64,000 nucleotides of DNA from contig NZ_QVAI01000022.1 of NCBI RefSeq assembly GCF_003427025.1, positions 1 through 64,000 of the forward strand, written 5' to 3'. The position numbers and the translations under genes were made by a program. Positions 56,172 through 64,000 of this stretch are shown here, piece by piece. Positions within the stretch are counted from its first letter, which is position 1; the number at the start of each line of letters is the position of its first letter. Under the pieces are notes generated by a model. It saw only the letters and a list, made by a program, of their open reading frames with translations. It did not search any database and had not been told where the DNA came from. Source of the DNA: Jiangella endophytica. Its GTDB lineage: Bacteria; Actinomycetota; Actinomycetes; Jiangellales; Jiangellaceae.

Positions 56172-56765
56172 ATGGCGGACATCGAGGTCGGCGGCCGGTT
56201 CGGCCGGCTGTACGGCTACCTCGACTGGCCGGTGCGGCTGGCCGCGCTCAACGTGCTGTGGCTCCTCGGCGTGCTGGCCGGGCTGGTGCTGTTCGGGCTG
56301 GCCCCGGCCACGGCCGCGCTGTACACGGTGCTGCGGGCGTACGTGCTGGACCGCTCGCCGCGGCTCTGGCGCGACTTCTGGGCCGCCTGGCGTGCGTCGT
56401 TGCGTTCGGCGCAGCTGGTGCTCGGGCTGCCGATCCTCACCGTGTGGGTGATCGTGTTCTACCTGCTGCTGGCGCGGTCGACGCCGTTCGCCGTCGCGAT
56501 GGCCGTGCTGGCCGCGGGATACCTCGCGACGCTGCTGCAGCTGCCCGCCGTCGTGGCCCACCTCGACCTGCCGGTGGTGCGCTCGTGGCAGGTCACGGCC
56601 GAGGTGGCGTGGCGGCGGCCGCTGGCGACGGTGGCCGTGGCGGTGCTGGTCGTGGGGCTGGCGGTGGGTGGCTGGCTCACGACACCGGCGGCCGTCCCGC
56701 TGTTCTTCCCCGCGCTGCCCGCGCTGCTGGCCACTCTGACCGTGCAGCGCGGGCTGGCTGGGTGA
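56172..56765 (+). CDS. DUF624 (YesL-like) membrane protein
   Basis: A 197-residue protein with about five membrane segments and the family N-terminus (RFGRLYGYLDWPVRLAALNVLWLLG). YesL-like proteins accompany sugar transporters and rhamnogalacturonan genes in Bacillus; their role is unknown. It follows the aldolase gene by 14 bases. ATG 56172 has GGGAGG only 3 bases away; a GTG at 56154 overlapping the aldolase stop is an alternative. Confidence 0.8.
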   Translation: MADIEVGGRFGRLYGYLDWPVRLAALNVLWLLGVLAGLVLFGLAPATAALYTVLRAYVLDRSPRLWRDFWAAWRASLRSAQLVLGLPILTVWVIVFYLLLARSTPFAVAMAVLAAGYLATLLQLPAVVAHLDLPVVRSWQVTAEVAWRRPLATVAVAVLVVGLAVGGWLTTPAAVPLFFPALPALLATLTVQRGLAG

Positions 56766-56774
56766 CGTTCTCGC

Positions 56775-57839
56775 TCAGGCGCCCCGGCGGGCGCGGACGG
56801 CCGCCGCGAGGTCGCCGAGCAGGCCCTGCGTCGTCTCCCAGCTCATGCAGGCGTCGGTGACGCTCTGGCCGTAGACCAGCGGGGTGGCGCCGATGTCCTG
56901 CCGGCCGGCCACCAGGAAGCTCTCCAGCATGACGCCGGCGATGCCGCGCCGGCCGGCCGCGACCTGCGCGGCGATCTCGGCGGTGACGACGGCCTGCCGC
57001 TCGTGGTCCTTGCCGCTGTTGCCGTGGCTGGCATCGATGACCAGCCGCTGCGGCAGCTGCGCCTTGTGCAGCAGCGCGAGCGCGTCGCGGACGTGGTCCG
57101 GGCCGTAGTTCGGGCCGGCGCTGCCGCCGCGCAGGATGACGTGGCAGTCGGGGTTGCCGGCGGTGCTGACGGCGGCCGCGCGGCCGTCGTGGTCGACACC
57201 GAAGAACACGTGACCGTGCGCCGCCGCCGTGCAGCCGTCGATGGCCGCCTGGACGTCGCCGCTGGTGGCGTTCTTGAAGCCGACCGGCATCGACAGGCCG
57301 GACGCGAGCTGGCGGTGCACCTGGCTCTCCGGCGTGCGGGCCCCGATGGCGCCCCACGAGACGGTGTCGGCGATGTACTGCGGGCTGATCGGCTCGAGGA
57401 ACTCGCAGCCCACCGGCAGTCCGGCGCCGAGCACCTCGAACAGCAGCTCGCGGGCCATGCGCAACCCGCGCCGCACGTCGTAGGTGCCGTCGAGCCCGGG
57501 ATCGTTGATCAGGCCCTTCCAGCCGACCGTCGTGCGCGGCTTCTCGAAGTACACCCGCATGACGACGGCGAGGTCGTCGCGCAGCTCGTCGGCCACCGGC
57601 TTCAGCCGCCGGGCGTAGTCGAGCGCGGCCACCGGGTCGTGCACCGAGCACGGGCCGACGACGACCATGAGGCGGTCGTCCTCGCCGGTCATGATGCGGC
57701 GGACCTCGGCCCGGCTGGAGCGGACCAGCGCGGCGTGCTCCTCGTCCATCGGCAGCTCGGCCAGCATCCGCGCCGGCGGGATGAGCGGCTGGAACCCGGT
57801 GACGCGCAGGTCGCCGGTGGGGGACTGGGGCTCGGACAT
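56775..57839 (-). CDS. aroG: 3-deoxy-7-phosphoheptulonate synthase (class I DAHP synthase)
   Basis: Joins PEP and erythrose-4-phosphate, the first step of aromatic amino acid synthesis. The 354-residue protein has the class I pattern: VVGPCSVHDPVAALDYARRL near residue 60, MRVYFEKPRTTVGWKGLINDP, and IDASHGNSGKDHERQ. Length and motifs match AroF/AroG/AroH, most of which are feedback-inhibited by Phe, Tyr or Trp; which one cannot be told. It is preceded by a 192-base leader that looks like an attenuator. Convergent with the DUF624 gene. Confidence 0.96.
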   Translation of the reverse strand: MSEPQSPTGDLRVTGFQPLIPPARMLAELPMDEEHAALVRSSRAEVRRIMTGEDDRLMVVVGPCSVHDPVAALDYARRLKPVADELRDDLAVVMRVYFEKPRTTVGWKGLINDPGLDGTYDVRRGLRMARELLFEVLGAGLPVGCEFLEPISPQYIADTVSWGAIGARTPESQVHRQLASGLSMPVGFKNATSGDVQAAIDGCTAAAHGHVFFGVDHDGRAAAVSTAGNPDCHVILRGGSAGPNYGPDHVRDALALLHKAQLPQRLVIDASHGNSGKDHERQAVVTAEIAAQVAAGRRGIAGVMLESFLVAGRQDIGATPLVYGQSVTDACMSWETTQGLLGDLAAAVRARRGA

Positions 57840-57913
57840 GGGTGCTACGTCTCCTCTGCAACGAGCGGGACGCCCCGTCGGATCGCCTGCGAGCCGGCCC
57901 GTCTCATGACGAA

Positions 57914-57996
57914 GGGCAGAGACGAGACGTCTCTGCCCAGCTGGCTCCGGGTGGGTCGTCGGTCAGCGCATGACACGCCCGGCTCCACCCAGAGCC
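57914..57996 (-). promoter_or_regulatory. Attenuator-like stems in the aroG leader
   Basis: A perfect 11-bp hairpin with a 3-base loop (57914-57938) lies 75 bases before aroG. Upstream of it, 57985-57996 (inside the leader peptide) can pair over 12 bases with 57943-57954, with one G-U pair. The first of these segments can instead fold on itself (GGCTC with GAGCC). A ribosome stalled on the leader would change which stem forms. Confidence 0.6.
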
Positions 57997-58031
57997 TGCG
58001 CAAAATACGGATACCGACGAACCAAGGTCAC
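57963..58031 (-). CDS. Leader peptide of aroG, Tyr/Phe-rich
   Basis: A 22-residue frame starting with GTG and ending in TGA. It reads Tyr7-Pro8-Tyr9-Phe10 in its first half, three aromatic codons in four, followed by a segment whose mRNA can pair with the downstream leader. It begins 6 bases after a TATAGT box, so it is probably translated from a leaderless mRNA. A similar leader (aroR) governs aroF in Corynebacterium glutamicum. Not annotated by ordinary gene finders because of its size. Confidence 0.65.
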   Translation of the reverse strand: MTLVRRYPYFAQALGGAGRVMR

Positions 58032-58037
58032 GCAGCG

Positions 58038-58043
58038 ACTATA
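58038..58043 (-). promoter_or_regulatory. -10 box of the aroG leader
   Basis: TATAGT, a near-consensus -10 on the minus strand, lies 6 bases before the leader-peptide GTG. It overlaps the stop codon of the upstream IclR gene. The -35 is not recognisable. Confidence 0.5.
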
Positions 58044-58854
58044 GCCGACCGGTCGGCGCGGCCGGCGCCGCGTGGTAGCCCAGACCGGACGAGATGCGGT
58101 CGGCGTTCTCGATCACCGTCATCGCCAGTTCGTCCTGACGTTCCGGCAGGTTCATGGCGGTGAGCGGCCCGGACACCGACAACGCGGCGACGATGCGGCC
58201 GGTGCGGTCGCGGATCGGGGCCGCGAGGCAGGTGCGCCCGAAGGCCAGCTCCTCCAGCTCGGTGGCGAAGCCGCGCTGGCGGACCTCGGCCAGCGCCACG
58301 GCCAGCTCGGCCGGCGACGTGACCGTGCGCGGGGTGTACCGCGCGTACTCGGTGCCGATCAGCTCGGCGACGGCATCGGCCGGCAGCTCGCAGAGGAGTG
58401 CCTTGCCCAGGGCGGTGGCGTGCAGCGGGCCGCCGCGCCCGATCAGGGTCGACGGCCGCGGCGCCAGGTGTCCCTCGAAGTGGCACAGGTAGAACAGCTC
58501 CGCGCCGTGCCGCTCGGCGACGTTGACCCCCAGGCCGACCGTGGCCGCGAGCTCCTGGACGAGCTGGCGCGACTGCTGGTGCACCGGCGACTCGTTGAGT
58601 CCGATGGCGGCCAGCGTCACCATCCGCGGGCCGATCCCGTAGAGGTTGCTGCGTCCGTCGTGGGCGAGGAAGCCCAGGCCGACCAGTGCACCGGTCAACC
58701 TCGACACCGTCGACTGGCCGAGGCCCGTGGCGGCGACGAGCTCGGAGATCCGCAGCTGGGGGCGTTCCTCGGAGAAGACCGAGAGCAGCGACAGGGCGCG
58801 CTCGACGCTCTGCGTGCCGCCCGTGGACTCGCGCCCGCGCGCCGGCGGAGTCAT
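58039..58854 (-). CDS. IclR-family transcriptional regulator
   Basis: A 271-residue protein with a winged helix (SVERALSLLSVFSEERPQLRISELVAATGLGQSTVSRL) and effector domain (GLGVNVAERHG, LCHFEGHLAPRPSTLIGRGGPLHATALGKALL). It resembles the IclR protein encoded at 53212, so the two probably arose by duplication and see related ligands. ATG 58854 follows GAGG at 6 bases. Divergent from the sugar importer at 58978, which it most likely controls through the palindrome between them. Confidence 0.94.
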   Translation of the reverse strand: MTPPARGRESTGGTQSVERALSLLSVFSEERPQLRISELVAATGLGQSTVSRLTGALVGLGFLAHDGRSNLYGIGPRMVTLAAIGLNESPVHQQSRQLVQELAATVGLGVNVAERHGAELFYLCHFEGHLAPRPSTLIGRGGPLHATALGKALLCELPADAVAELIGTEYARYTPRTVTSPAELAVALAEVRQRGFATELEELAFGRTCLAAPIRDRTGRIVAALSVSGPLTAMNLPERQDELAMTVIENADRISSGLGYHAAPAAPTGRL

Positions 58855-58905
58855 CGCTGGCCTCGCGCTGAGGTCACCGTTCTGACCAGCGCATGAAACA
58901 CACGC

Positions 58906-58950
58906 TTGACACATAACAACATGTGCGTAGTGTATGCACATGTTGCATAC
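58906..58950 (+). promoter_or_regulatory. Promoter with two IclR-type operators
   Basis: TTGACA (58906-58911), a perfect -35, is followed after 16 bases by TAGTGT (58928-58933). A perfect palindrome GTATGCACATGTTGCATAC (58932-58950: 7-base arms, 5-base spacer) overlaps the -10 and the start site. A second, imperfect copy (ATAACA-ACATG-TGCGTA, 58913-58929) fills the promoter spacer. The layout fits repression by the divergent IclR protein. Confidence 0.75.
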
Positions 58951-58977
58951 CATCTCCACCCGATGCATGGGGGCACT

Positions 58978-59907
58978 GTGGCACAAGGTCGTGCAGGCGT
59001 AGCGAACGTCGACGCGCCTTCGACGACGGCACCGCGACGCATCGGTGACGGTGCGTTCGCGGTCGTCCTGACCCTGCCCGGGTTCGCTCTGCTGATCGCG
59101 GTCGTGCTCTATCCCCTCGTCTCGGCGCTGGTGACGGCCTTCTTCGAGCAGAGCCTGGTGGTGCCGGGCCGCGAGTTCGTCGGGCTCGAGAATCTCCGGG
59201 CCGTGCTCGAGGACGACTTCTGGCAGATCTTCCGGCAGACGTTCGTCTTCACCCTCGGCAGCACGCTCATCCCCTTCGTCGTCGGGTTCGGGCTGGCCCT
59301 GGCGCTCAACACCGGGCTGCGCGGGCAGCGGTTCTTCCGCGGGATCTTCCTCGTGCCGTGGCTGGTGCCCGGCGTCGTCGTGTCGTTCCTGTGGATGTGG
59401 ATCTTCAACGCCAACTACGGCGTGGCCAACGGACTGCTGGAAGGGCTCGGCATCATCGACGAGCCGCACGCGTGGCTCGCGGAGCCGGGGACGGCCATGG
59501 CGGCGGTCATCATCGCGAAGACCTGGGCCAGCTTCCCGTGGATGATGGTGATGCTGCTGGCCGGTCTGCAGACCGTGCCGCCCGAACTGCACGAGGCGGC
59601 CGAGATGGACGGCGCCGGCACCATCCGGCGGTTCTTCTCGGTGACGCTGCCCCACCTCAAGGGCATTGTCGGGCTCGTGCTGCTGCTGGAGTTCATCTGG
59701 AACTTCCAGCACTTCGACATCATCTACGTGCTGACCGGCGGCGGCCCGGCCGGAACCACCCAGACCTTCGCCACCTCGGTCTACGAGACCGCCTTCCGTG
59801 GCTTCGACCTCGGCCGGGCCGGGGCGCTCGGCCTGTTGTGGATGGTGATCCTTCTGCTCCTCGTCGTCGTCTACGTCCGCTTCTCCGAGCGAGGTGAGGA
59901 GAGGTGA
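58978..59907 (+). CDS. Carbohydrate ABC transporter permease (MalF-type)
   Basis: Permease of 309 residues with six membrane segments and the EAA loop EAAEMDGAGTIRRFFSVTLP. It starts the second importer operon. The start is uncertain: GTG 58978 (GGGGG upstream) or ATG 58963; an ATG at 58906 is unlikely because it would include the operator. The next gene overlaps its stop. Confidence 0.94.
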   Translation: MAQGRAGVANVDAPSTTAPRRIGDGAFAVVLTLPGFALLIAVVLYPLVSALVTAFFEQSLVVPGREFVGLENLRAVLEDDFWQIFRQTFVFTLGSTLIPFVVGFGLALALNTGLRGQRFFRGIFLVPWLVPGVVVSFLWMWIFNANYGVANGLLEGLGIIDEPHAWLAEPGTAMAAVIIAKTWASFPWMMVMLLAGLQTVPPELHEAAEMDGAGTIRRFFSVTLPHLKGIVGLVLLLEFIWNFQHFDIIYVLTGGGPAGTTQTFATSVYETAFRGFDLGRAGALGLLWMVILLLLVVVYVRFSERGEER

Positions 59908-60815
59908 GCACCGTGACCTCGACCCGGCCGGCCGACTCGGTGACGACGGACCCGGCGCCCGCGAACCGCCGGCGACGGCGCTCGCCCCGCGCCCGGCGGG
60001 GCCCGCGCGTCTCGGCCTGGGTGGCCGTCGTCGTCTTCGGCGCGTTCGCGCTGCTGCCGGTGTACTGGCTCCTGGCCACGTCGCTGAGCCCGCAGGACCA
60101 GGTGTTCAGCTACCCGCCGTCGATCTTCCCCTCCGACATCACGTTCGAGCACTACGCCGACCTCGCCGACAACCCCGACCTGTTCCGCTACCTCGTCAAC
60201 AGCGTCGTCGTCTCCGTCGTCACCGCCGTGCTCAGCGTCCTGGTCTCGGCCTACATGGGCTACTCGTTCTCGAAGTTCCGCTACCGCGGCCGGCGCTCGC
60301 TGATGTACCTCGTGCTGTCGTCGCAGATGTTCCCGCAGGCGCTGCTGCTGGTCACGCTCTACGCGGTCTTCAGCGCCTACGGGCTGCTGAACAGCTACGC
60401 CGCGCTGATCCTGTCGTTCACGACGTTCACGCTGCCGCTGTGCGTCTGGATGCTCAAGGGGTTCTTCGACACCATCCCCGACGAGCTGATCGAGTCCGCC
60501 CGGGTCGACGGCGCGTCGCGGCTGCGGATCATCCACTCCATCGTCATGCCGCTCTCGGCGCCCGGCCTCGTCGCCGCGGGGTTGTTCGCCTTCGTCCGTG
60601 GCTGGAACGACTTCATCTTCGCCCTCACGCTCGCCGGCCCGGACAAGCAGACGCTGCCCCCCGGCCTCGTGAACACCTACGTCGGTGAGGCGCAGACGGC
60701 GTGGCCGCAACTCATGGCGGCGTCGCTCGTGGTGTCGCTGCCCGTCGTCATCGGCTTCATCGTCCTGCAGCGCTATCTCGTCGGCGGCCTCACCGCCGGC
60801 GCCGTCAAGGGCTGA
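59904..60815 (+). CDS. Carbohydrate ABC transporter permease (MalG-type)
   Basis: Second permease, 303 residues, six helices, EAA loop ESARVDGASRLRIIHSIVMPL. A basic Arg-rich N-terminus (NRRRRRSPRARRGPR) precedes the first helix. GTG overlaps the previous stop (GTGA). As with the first importer, no ATPase gene is nearby. Confidence 0.95.
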   Translation: MSTVTSTRPADSVTTDPAPANRRRRRSPRARRGPRVSAWVAVVVFGAFALLPVYWLLATSLSPQDQVFSYPPSIFPSDITFEHYADLADNPDLFRYLVNSVVVSVVTAVLSVLVSAYMGYSFSKFRYRGRRSLMYLVLSSQMFPQALLLVTLYAVFSAYGLLNSYAALILSFTTFTLPLCVWMLKGFFDTIPDELIESARVDGASRLRIIHSIVMPLSAPGLVAAGLFAFVRGWNDFIFALTLAGPDKQTLPPGLVNTYVGEAQTAWPQLMAASLVVSLPVVIGFIVLQRYLVGGLTAGAVKG

Positions 60816-60844
60816 CCCGTCCTTCACGCTTTCGGAGGTTCCAC

Positions 60845-62155
60845 GTGAGCACCACCTACTCCCGCCGCCGTCTCCTCCAGCTGATGGGCCTGGGAGCGGG
60901 CGCCGTCGGCTTCGGCGGTCTGGCCGCCTGCGCTCCCTCGGCCGACGGCAACGACACCAGCGGCGGTTCGAGCAGCACACCCACCAGCGGCGGCGCCGCG
61001 CAGGACTTCGGCTTCGCCTCGTGGTCGCTGAGCGAGGAGGCGCCGAAGCCCGTCATCGAGGGCCTGATCAGCTCGTTCGAGGGCGACGCCGGCATCTCGA
61101 TCTCGCCGGTCACCTACCCGTACAACGAGTACCTCAACCAGCTGACGCTCCAGGTGCGCGGCGGGCAGTTCAGCGGCGCGGCGCAGGTCGACGTCGCCTG
61201 GCTCGGCGCGCTGGCCGCGCTCGGCAAGCTGACCGATCTCGGTTCGTTCGCCGACGGCCGCGGCTACACCGACGCCGCCCTGCAGGCCGGCCAGTACGAC
61301 GGCACGCAGTTCGGCCTGCCGTGGACCATCGGCGCCATCGGCCTGGTCACCAACACCGAGCTCATGCAGCAGGCCGGCATCACCGCCGCGCCCACGACCA
61401 TCGAGGACTTCGAGGCGACGCTGCGGGCGTTGAAGGGCCTCGGCGACAACATCATCCCGTACGCGGCCTCGACCAAGGTCGCTCAGCTCAAGGACATCCT
61501 CATCTGGATGCAGACCTTCGGCAGCCCGCTGGTCGAGGACGGCACGGTGACGATCGGCGACGAGGCCAGCATCGAGGCCGTGGCCTGGTACAAGAAGCTC
61601 TACGACGAGGGCCTGATCGCCCCCGACGTCGACCGCTTCGACGCCCGCGCGCTGTTCAGCCAGGGCCGCGCCGCCATCTACGACGACGCCATCGTCGGCA
61701 AGAGCGCGGTCGTGGGGGAGTCGCCCGACCCCGACTTCGCCAGCAAGCTCGACCCGATCTCGCGGCCGGTCGTGCAGTCCGGCGACGACCCGCGGGCGCT
61801 GTTCTGGGGGCACGCGATCGTCGTCGTCGACGGCGACGGCTCCGGCACCGCGGCGGAGTTCGCGCAGTGGCTGACCTCCGACGAGGCGACGACGGTCGGC
61901 TTCTTCGAGGACCTGGGCCTGCCGCCCACCACCCAGGCGGCGCTCGACTCCGGCGCCGTCACCGGCGACGCCTTCACCGCCGCCTTCAGCGAGCGGGTCA
62001 CGGCCACCGCGACGGTCAACCCGTTCTGGCAGTACCCGCAGTACGCGCAGATGGAGTCGGCCGTCGCGGAGCAGGTGCAGGCCGTCCTGGTGGGCAGCTC
62101 GTCGCCGGCCGACGCGATGGCCGCGGCGGGAGAGGCGGTGCAGGCGCTGATCTGA
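60845..62155 (+). CDS. Extracellular sugar-binding lipoprotein, Tat-type signal
   Basis: Substrate-binding protein of the second importer, 436 residues. The signal has both a twin-Arg stretch (SRRRLLQLMGLG, 6-17) and a lipobox ending in Cys29 (LAAC), so export of the folded lipoprotein by the Tat path is likely. A Gly/Ser/Thr linker leads to a family 1 binding fold. GTG with GGAGG upstream. Sequence is distant from the other binding protein, so the ligands probably differ. Confidence 0.93.
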   Translation: MSTTYSRRRLLQLMGLGAGAVGFGGLAACAPSADGNDTSGGSSSTPTSGGAAQDFGFASWSLSEEAPKPVIEGLISSFEGDAGISISPVTYPYNEYLNQLTLQVRGGQFSGAAQVDVAWLGALAALGKLTDLGSFADGRGYTDAALQAGQYDGTQFGLPWTIGAIGLVTNTELMQQAGITAAPTTIEDFEATLRALKGLGDNIIPYAASTKVAQLKDILIWMQTFGSPLVEDGTVTIGDEASIEAVAWYKKLYDEGLIAPDVDRFDARALFSQGRAAIYDDAIVGKSAVVGESPDPDFASKLDPISRPVVQSGDDPRALFWGHAIVVVDGDGSGTAAEFAQWLTSDEATTVGFFEDLGLPPTTQAALDSGAVTGDAFTAAFSERVTATATVNPFWQYPQYAQMESAVAEQVQAVLVGSSSPADAMAAAGEAVQALI

Positions 62156-62235
62156 TCCACCCCCTCCTCACTGCGTCACGGGGGGCGTAGCGGGGTGCCG
62201 GTCCTCAATTCATCGACGCATCGAGGAGACCCACC

Positions 62236-64000
62236 ATGCCCCTGCACCATGCACGCCTGCCCCGACGCCGTTTCCTCAGCCTCGCCGCGGGAGCCGCGGC
62301 CGGAGCCGCCGTGGGGGCGGGCGGACCCGCGGCCGCGGCAGCCGCGGCGGACGGCCGGCGGGTCGCCCTCGCCGGCGACCGCGTCGCGATCGAGTGGGTG
62401 CGTGACGCCGGAGGCTGGGTGACCGGATCGGTCCGGGTCCGTGACGGCGCCGGCTGGCGGCCGGTGTTCACCCCGGCCGGCGGCTACGGGGTGCTGACGT
62501 ACTCCGAGCCGGCGGCGCCGGACCGCGAGGCCGTGCGGCGCGCGCAGGCCGGTCGGTACCTCGACCTGCGGGCCCGCGAGGCGACGGCCGGCGACGGCAG
62601 CGTCGAGTTCGCCTGCACGCACCCGAGCGGCGACCTGGTGGCGAGCTGGCGGCTGGACCCTGACTTCGGTGCGGACGTGCTGGTCGACCTGACGTGGACC
62701 CCGCGGCGCGCCGGCTGGTACAGCCTGCCCAGCCCGACCCTGGCCACCGTCGCCGACGAGGACCTGGGCTGGGCGGTCGTGCCGGGGTACTGGACGTCGT
62801 CGGTGCCGGCCGCCGACGCCGAGCAGAGCCGCTGGTTCAACCTCGGCGTCCCCGCGGTGCCGCTGCTGGCCGAGGAGCGCAGCGTCACGAGTCTGGTGGC
62901 GGCCGTCGAGAGCGCGGGCGACGCCGCGACCATCGCCGTCGCGGCCGACCCGTCGCTGGCCCGCGACCCGTGGCCGGCCGATCGCTCCGAGCAGACGGTG
63001 TGGCAGGTGGGGTTGTCGCCGCGCGATCTCGGCGGCTTGCTGACGCCCACGCTGTTCTCGCCCGTGCTGGGGCAGCGCGGCTCCTGGCTGGAGGCCGGGC
63101 AGCCGGTCACGGTCACGTTCCGCTACGTCGTCACGGCCGGCGGCTGGCCGGAGGTCACCGAACACGTCACCACCGACGTCTACCGGCTGCCCGGCCGCGT
63201 GCCGCTGGCGCGCGCCACCGACTCGCTCTCGCACCGCATCAACCGGATGCACGACTTCCTGGTGACACCCGACTCGCGCTGGCACACCTGGGAGTTCGAC
63301 GGCATGACCCTGGGTGCCGAGAGCGGCAAGCTCTCCGACGTCGGCGCCATGTGGATGATGACGCGACTGACCGGCGACCCGGTGTTCGTGCACGACCGGC
63401 TGCCGTACGCGCGCAACTTCAAGCTGGGCCAGCAGCAGACCGCCGCGGGACCGTTCCAGGGCGCCGCGCTGGGGGAGTACTTCCGCGACGGGCGCTGGAT
63501 CAGCGAGATCGTGTGGGCCGGCCGCGAGGCCACCTACGGCCCCGACTACGTCTCGCCGATGATGACCACCTTCTACACGTTGGCCGACGACGGCAACATC
63601 GCGCTGTTCGACCCCGGGGACGCCGAGATCCGCGAGCGGCTGCGGCTGGGCGCCGAGCGGCTGCTGGAGTGGCAGCACGACGACGGCAGCTTCGACATCG
63701 GGTACCTGCGGGACCAGCCGGACCAGCGCAAGTACCCGGACCTGCCGGACCTGCGGGCCACCTGGTACGGGTTCGTGCCGGCGTTCTCCGTGCTGGGCGA
63801 CGATCGCTACCTCGAGGCGGCCCGCCGCGGCGCGGACTGGTTCATCGAGAACGCCGTGGACACCGGCAACTTCATCGGGGTCTGCGACGACGTCGGCCTG
63901 CTCCGCGACTTCCAGGTCGTGTTCGCCGCTCAGGCGCTGCTCGACCTGCACGACCTCACCGGCGAGCAGTCGTACCTGGACGCCGCGTTGCGGTGCGCCA
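62236..64000 (+). CDS. Tat-exported enzyme-like protein, partial (3' end outside window)
   Basis: The frame is open to the window edge: 588 residues are visible. A twin-Arg signal (LPRRRFLSLAAGAAAGAAVG, 8-27) and an Ala-rich stretch precede a beta-sandwich (about 40-310) and an alpha-helical region with repeated hairpins (MHDFLVTPDSRWHTWEFDGM and GAERLLEWQHDDGSFDIGYL), a layout typical of alpha/alpha-toroid glycosidases and lyases. No catalytic family was recognised. It follows the second importer by 80 bases and probably degrades the polymer whose products the importer takes up. GAGGAG before the ATG. Confidence 0.85.
   Translation, partial: MPLHHARLPRRRFLSLAAGAAAGAAVGAGGPAAAAAAADGRRVALAGDRVAIEWVRDAGGWVTGSVRVRDGAGWRPVFTPAGGYGVLTYSEPAAPDREAVRRAQAGRYLDLRAREATAGDGSVEFACTHPSGDLVASWRLDPDFGADVLVDLTWTPRRAGWYSLPSPTLATVADEDLGWAVVPGYWTSSVPAADAEQSRWFNLGVPAVPLLAEERSVTSLVAAVESAGDAATIAVAADPSLARDPWPADRSEQTVWQVGLSPRDLGGLLTPTLFSPVLGQRGSWLEAGQPVTVTFRYVVTAGGWPEVTEHVTTDVYRLPGRVPLARATDSLSHRINRMHDFLVTPDSRWHTWEFDGMTLGAESGKLSDVGAMWMMTRLTGDPVFVHDRLPYARNFKLGQQQTAAGPFQGAALGEYFRDGRWISEIVWAGREATYGPDYVSPMMTTFYTLADDGNIALFDPGDAEIRERLRLGAERLLEWQHDDGSFDIGYLRDQPDQRKYPDLPDLRATWYGFVPAFSVLGDDRYLEAARRGADWFIENAVDTGNFIGVCDDVGLLRDFQVVFAAQALLDLHDLTGEQSYLDAALRCA

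Noticed and set aside
58906..58977. N-terminal extension of the importer permease from ATG 58906
   Set aside because: It would place the -10 box and the palindrome in coding sequence, and the residues do not look like a permease N-terminus.

Overview
The window is very GC-rich, uses many GTG starts, and carries several -10 boxes that sit 6 to 10 bases from a start codon, as in leaderless mRNAs. Together with the gene order hom-thrC-thrB-rho-rpmE-prfA-prmC-tsaC-wecA-atp operon-DUF2550-murA, this points to a soil-type actinomycete. The genus cannot be fixed from the sequence alone; a Jiangella-like or Nocardioides-like organism would fit. No rRNA, tRNA, CRISPR array, transposase or integrase was seen.

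Region 1 (1-24.3 kb) is core chromosome. A divergent FHA-ABC exporter of the Rv1747 type faces the threonine operon. Then come rho with a long structured leader and a long disordered arm, ribosomal protein L31, release factor 1 and its methylase, a tRNA-modification enzyme, a lipid-carrier glycosyltransferase, the complete F1Fo ATP synthase operon, a DUF2550 membrane protein, MurA with the fosfomycin-insensitive Asp in place of Cys, a PAP2 membrane protein and a 3-hydroxyacyl-CoA dehydrogenase.

Region 2 (24.3-32.6 kb) holds a ROK sugar kinase, a LuxR-type response regulator and histidine kinase joined to an ABC-2 exporter (one minus-strand operon), a 57-residue small protein, and a 979-residue LAL-type ATPase/LuxR regulator.

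Region 3 (32.6-56.8 kb) looks like a carbohydrate-utilisation island. It has a uronate-dehydrogenase-like epimerase, three enolase-superfamily acid-sugar dehydratases, an SDR, an extra methionine aminopeptidase, two giant tandemly duplicated Tat-exported proteins with Golvesin/Xly-type beta-domains, a GH78-like alpha-L-rhamnosidase, a complete sugar ABC importer, an IclR regulator, a DapA-superfamily aldolase lacking the DapA catalytic triad, and a YesL-like DUF624 protein. The likely flow is extracellular depolymerisation, import, removal of rhamnose, oxidation or dehydration of the sugar acid, then retro-aldol cleavage. The substrate is unknown.

Region 4 (56.8-64 kb) begins with DAHP synthase behind a leader peptide rich in Tyr/Phe codons and mutually exclusive RNA stems, a probable aromatic amino acid attenuator. 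A second IclR gene follows, divergent from a second sugar ABC importer whose promoter carries a perfect palindrome. The last gene encodes a Tat-exported enzyme-like protein cut by the window edge.
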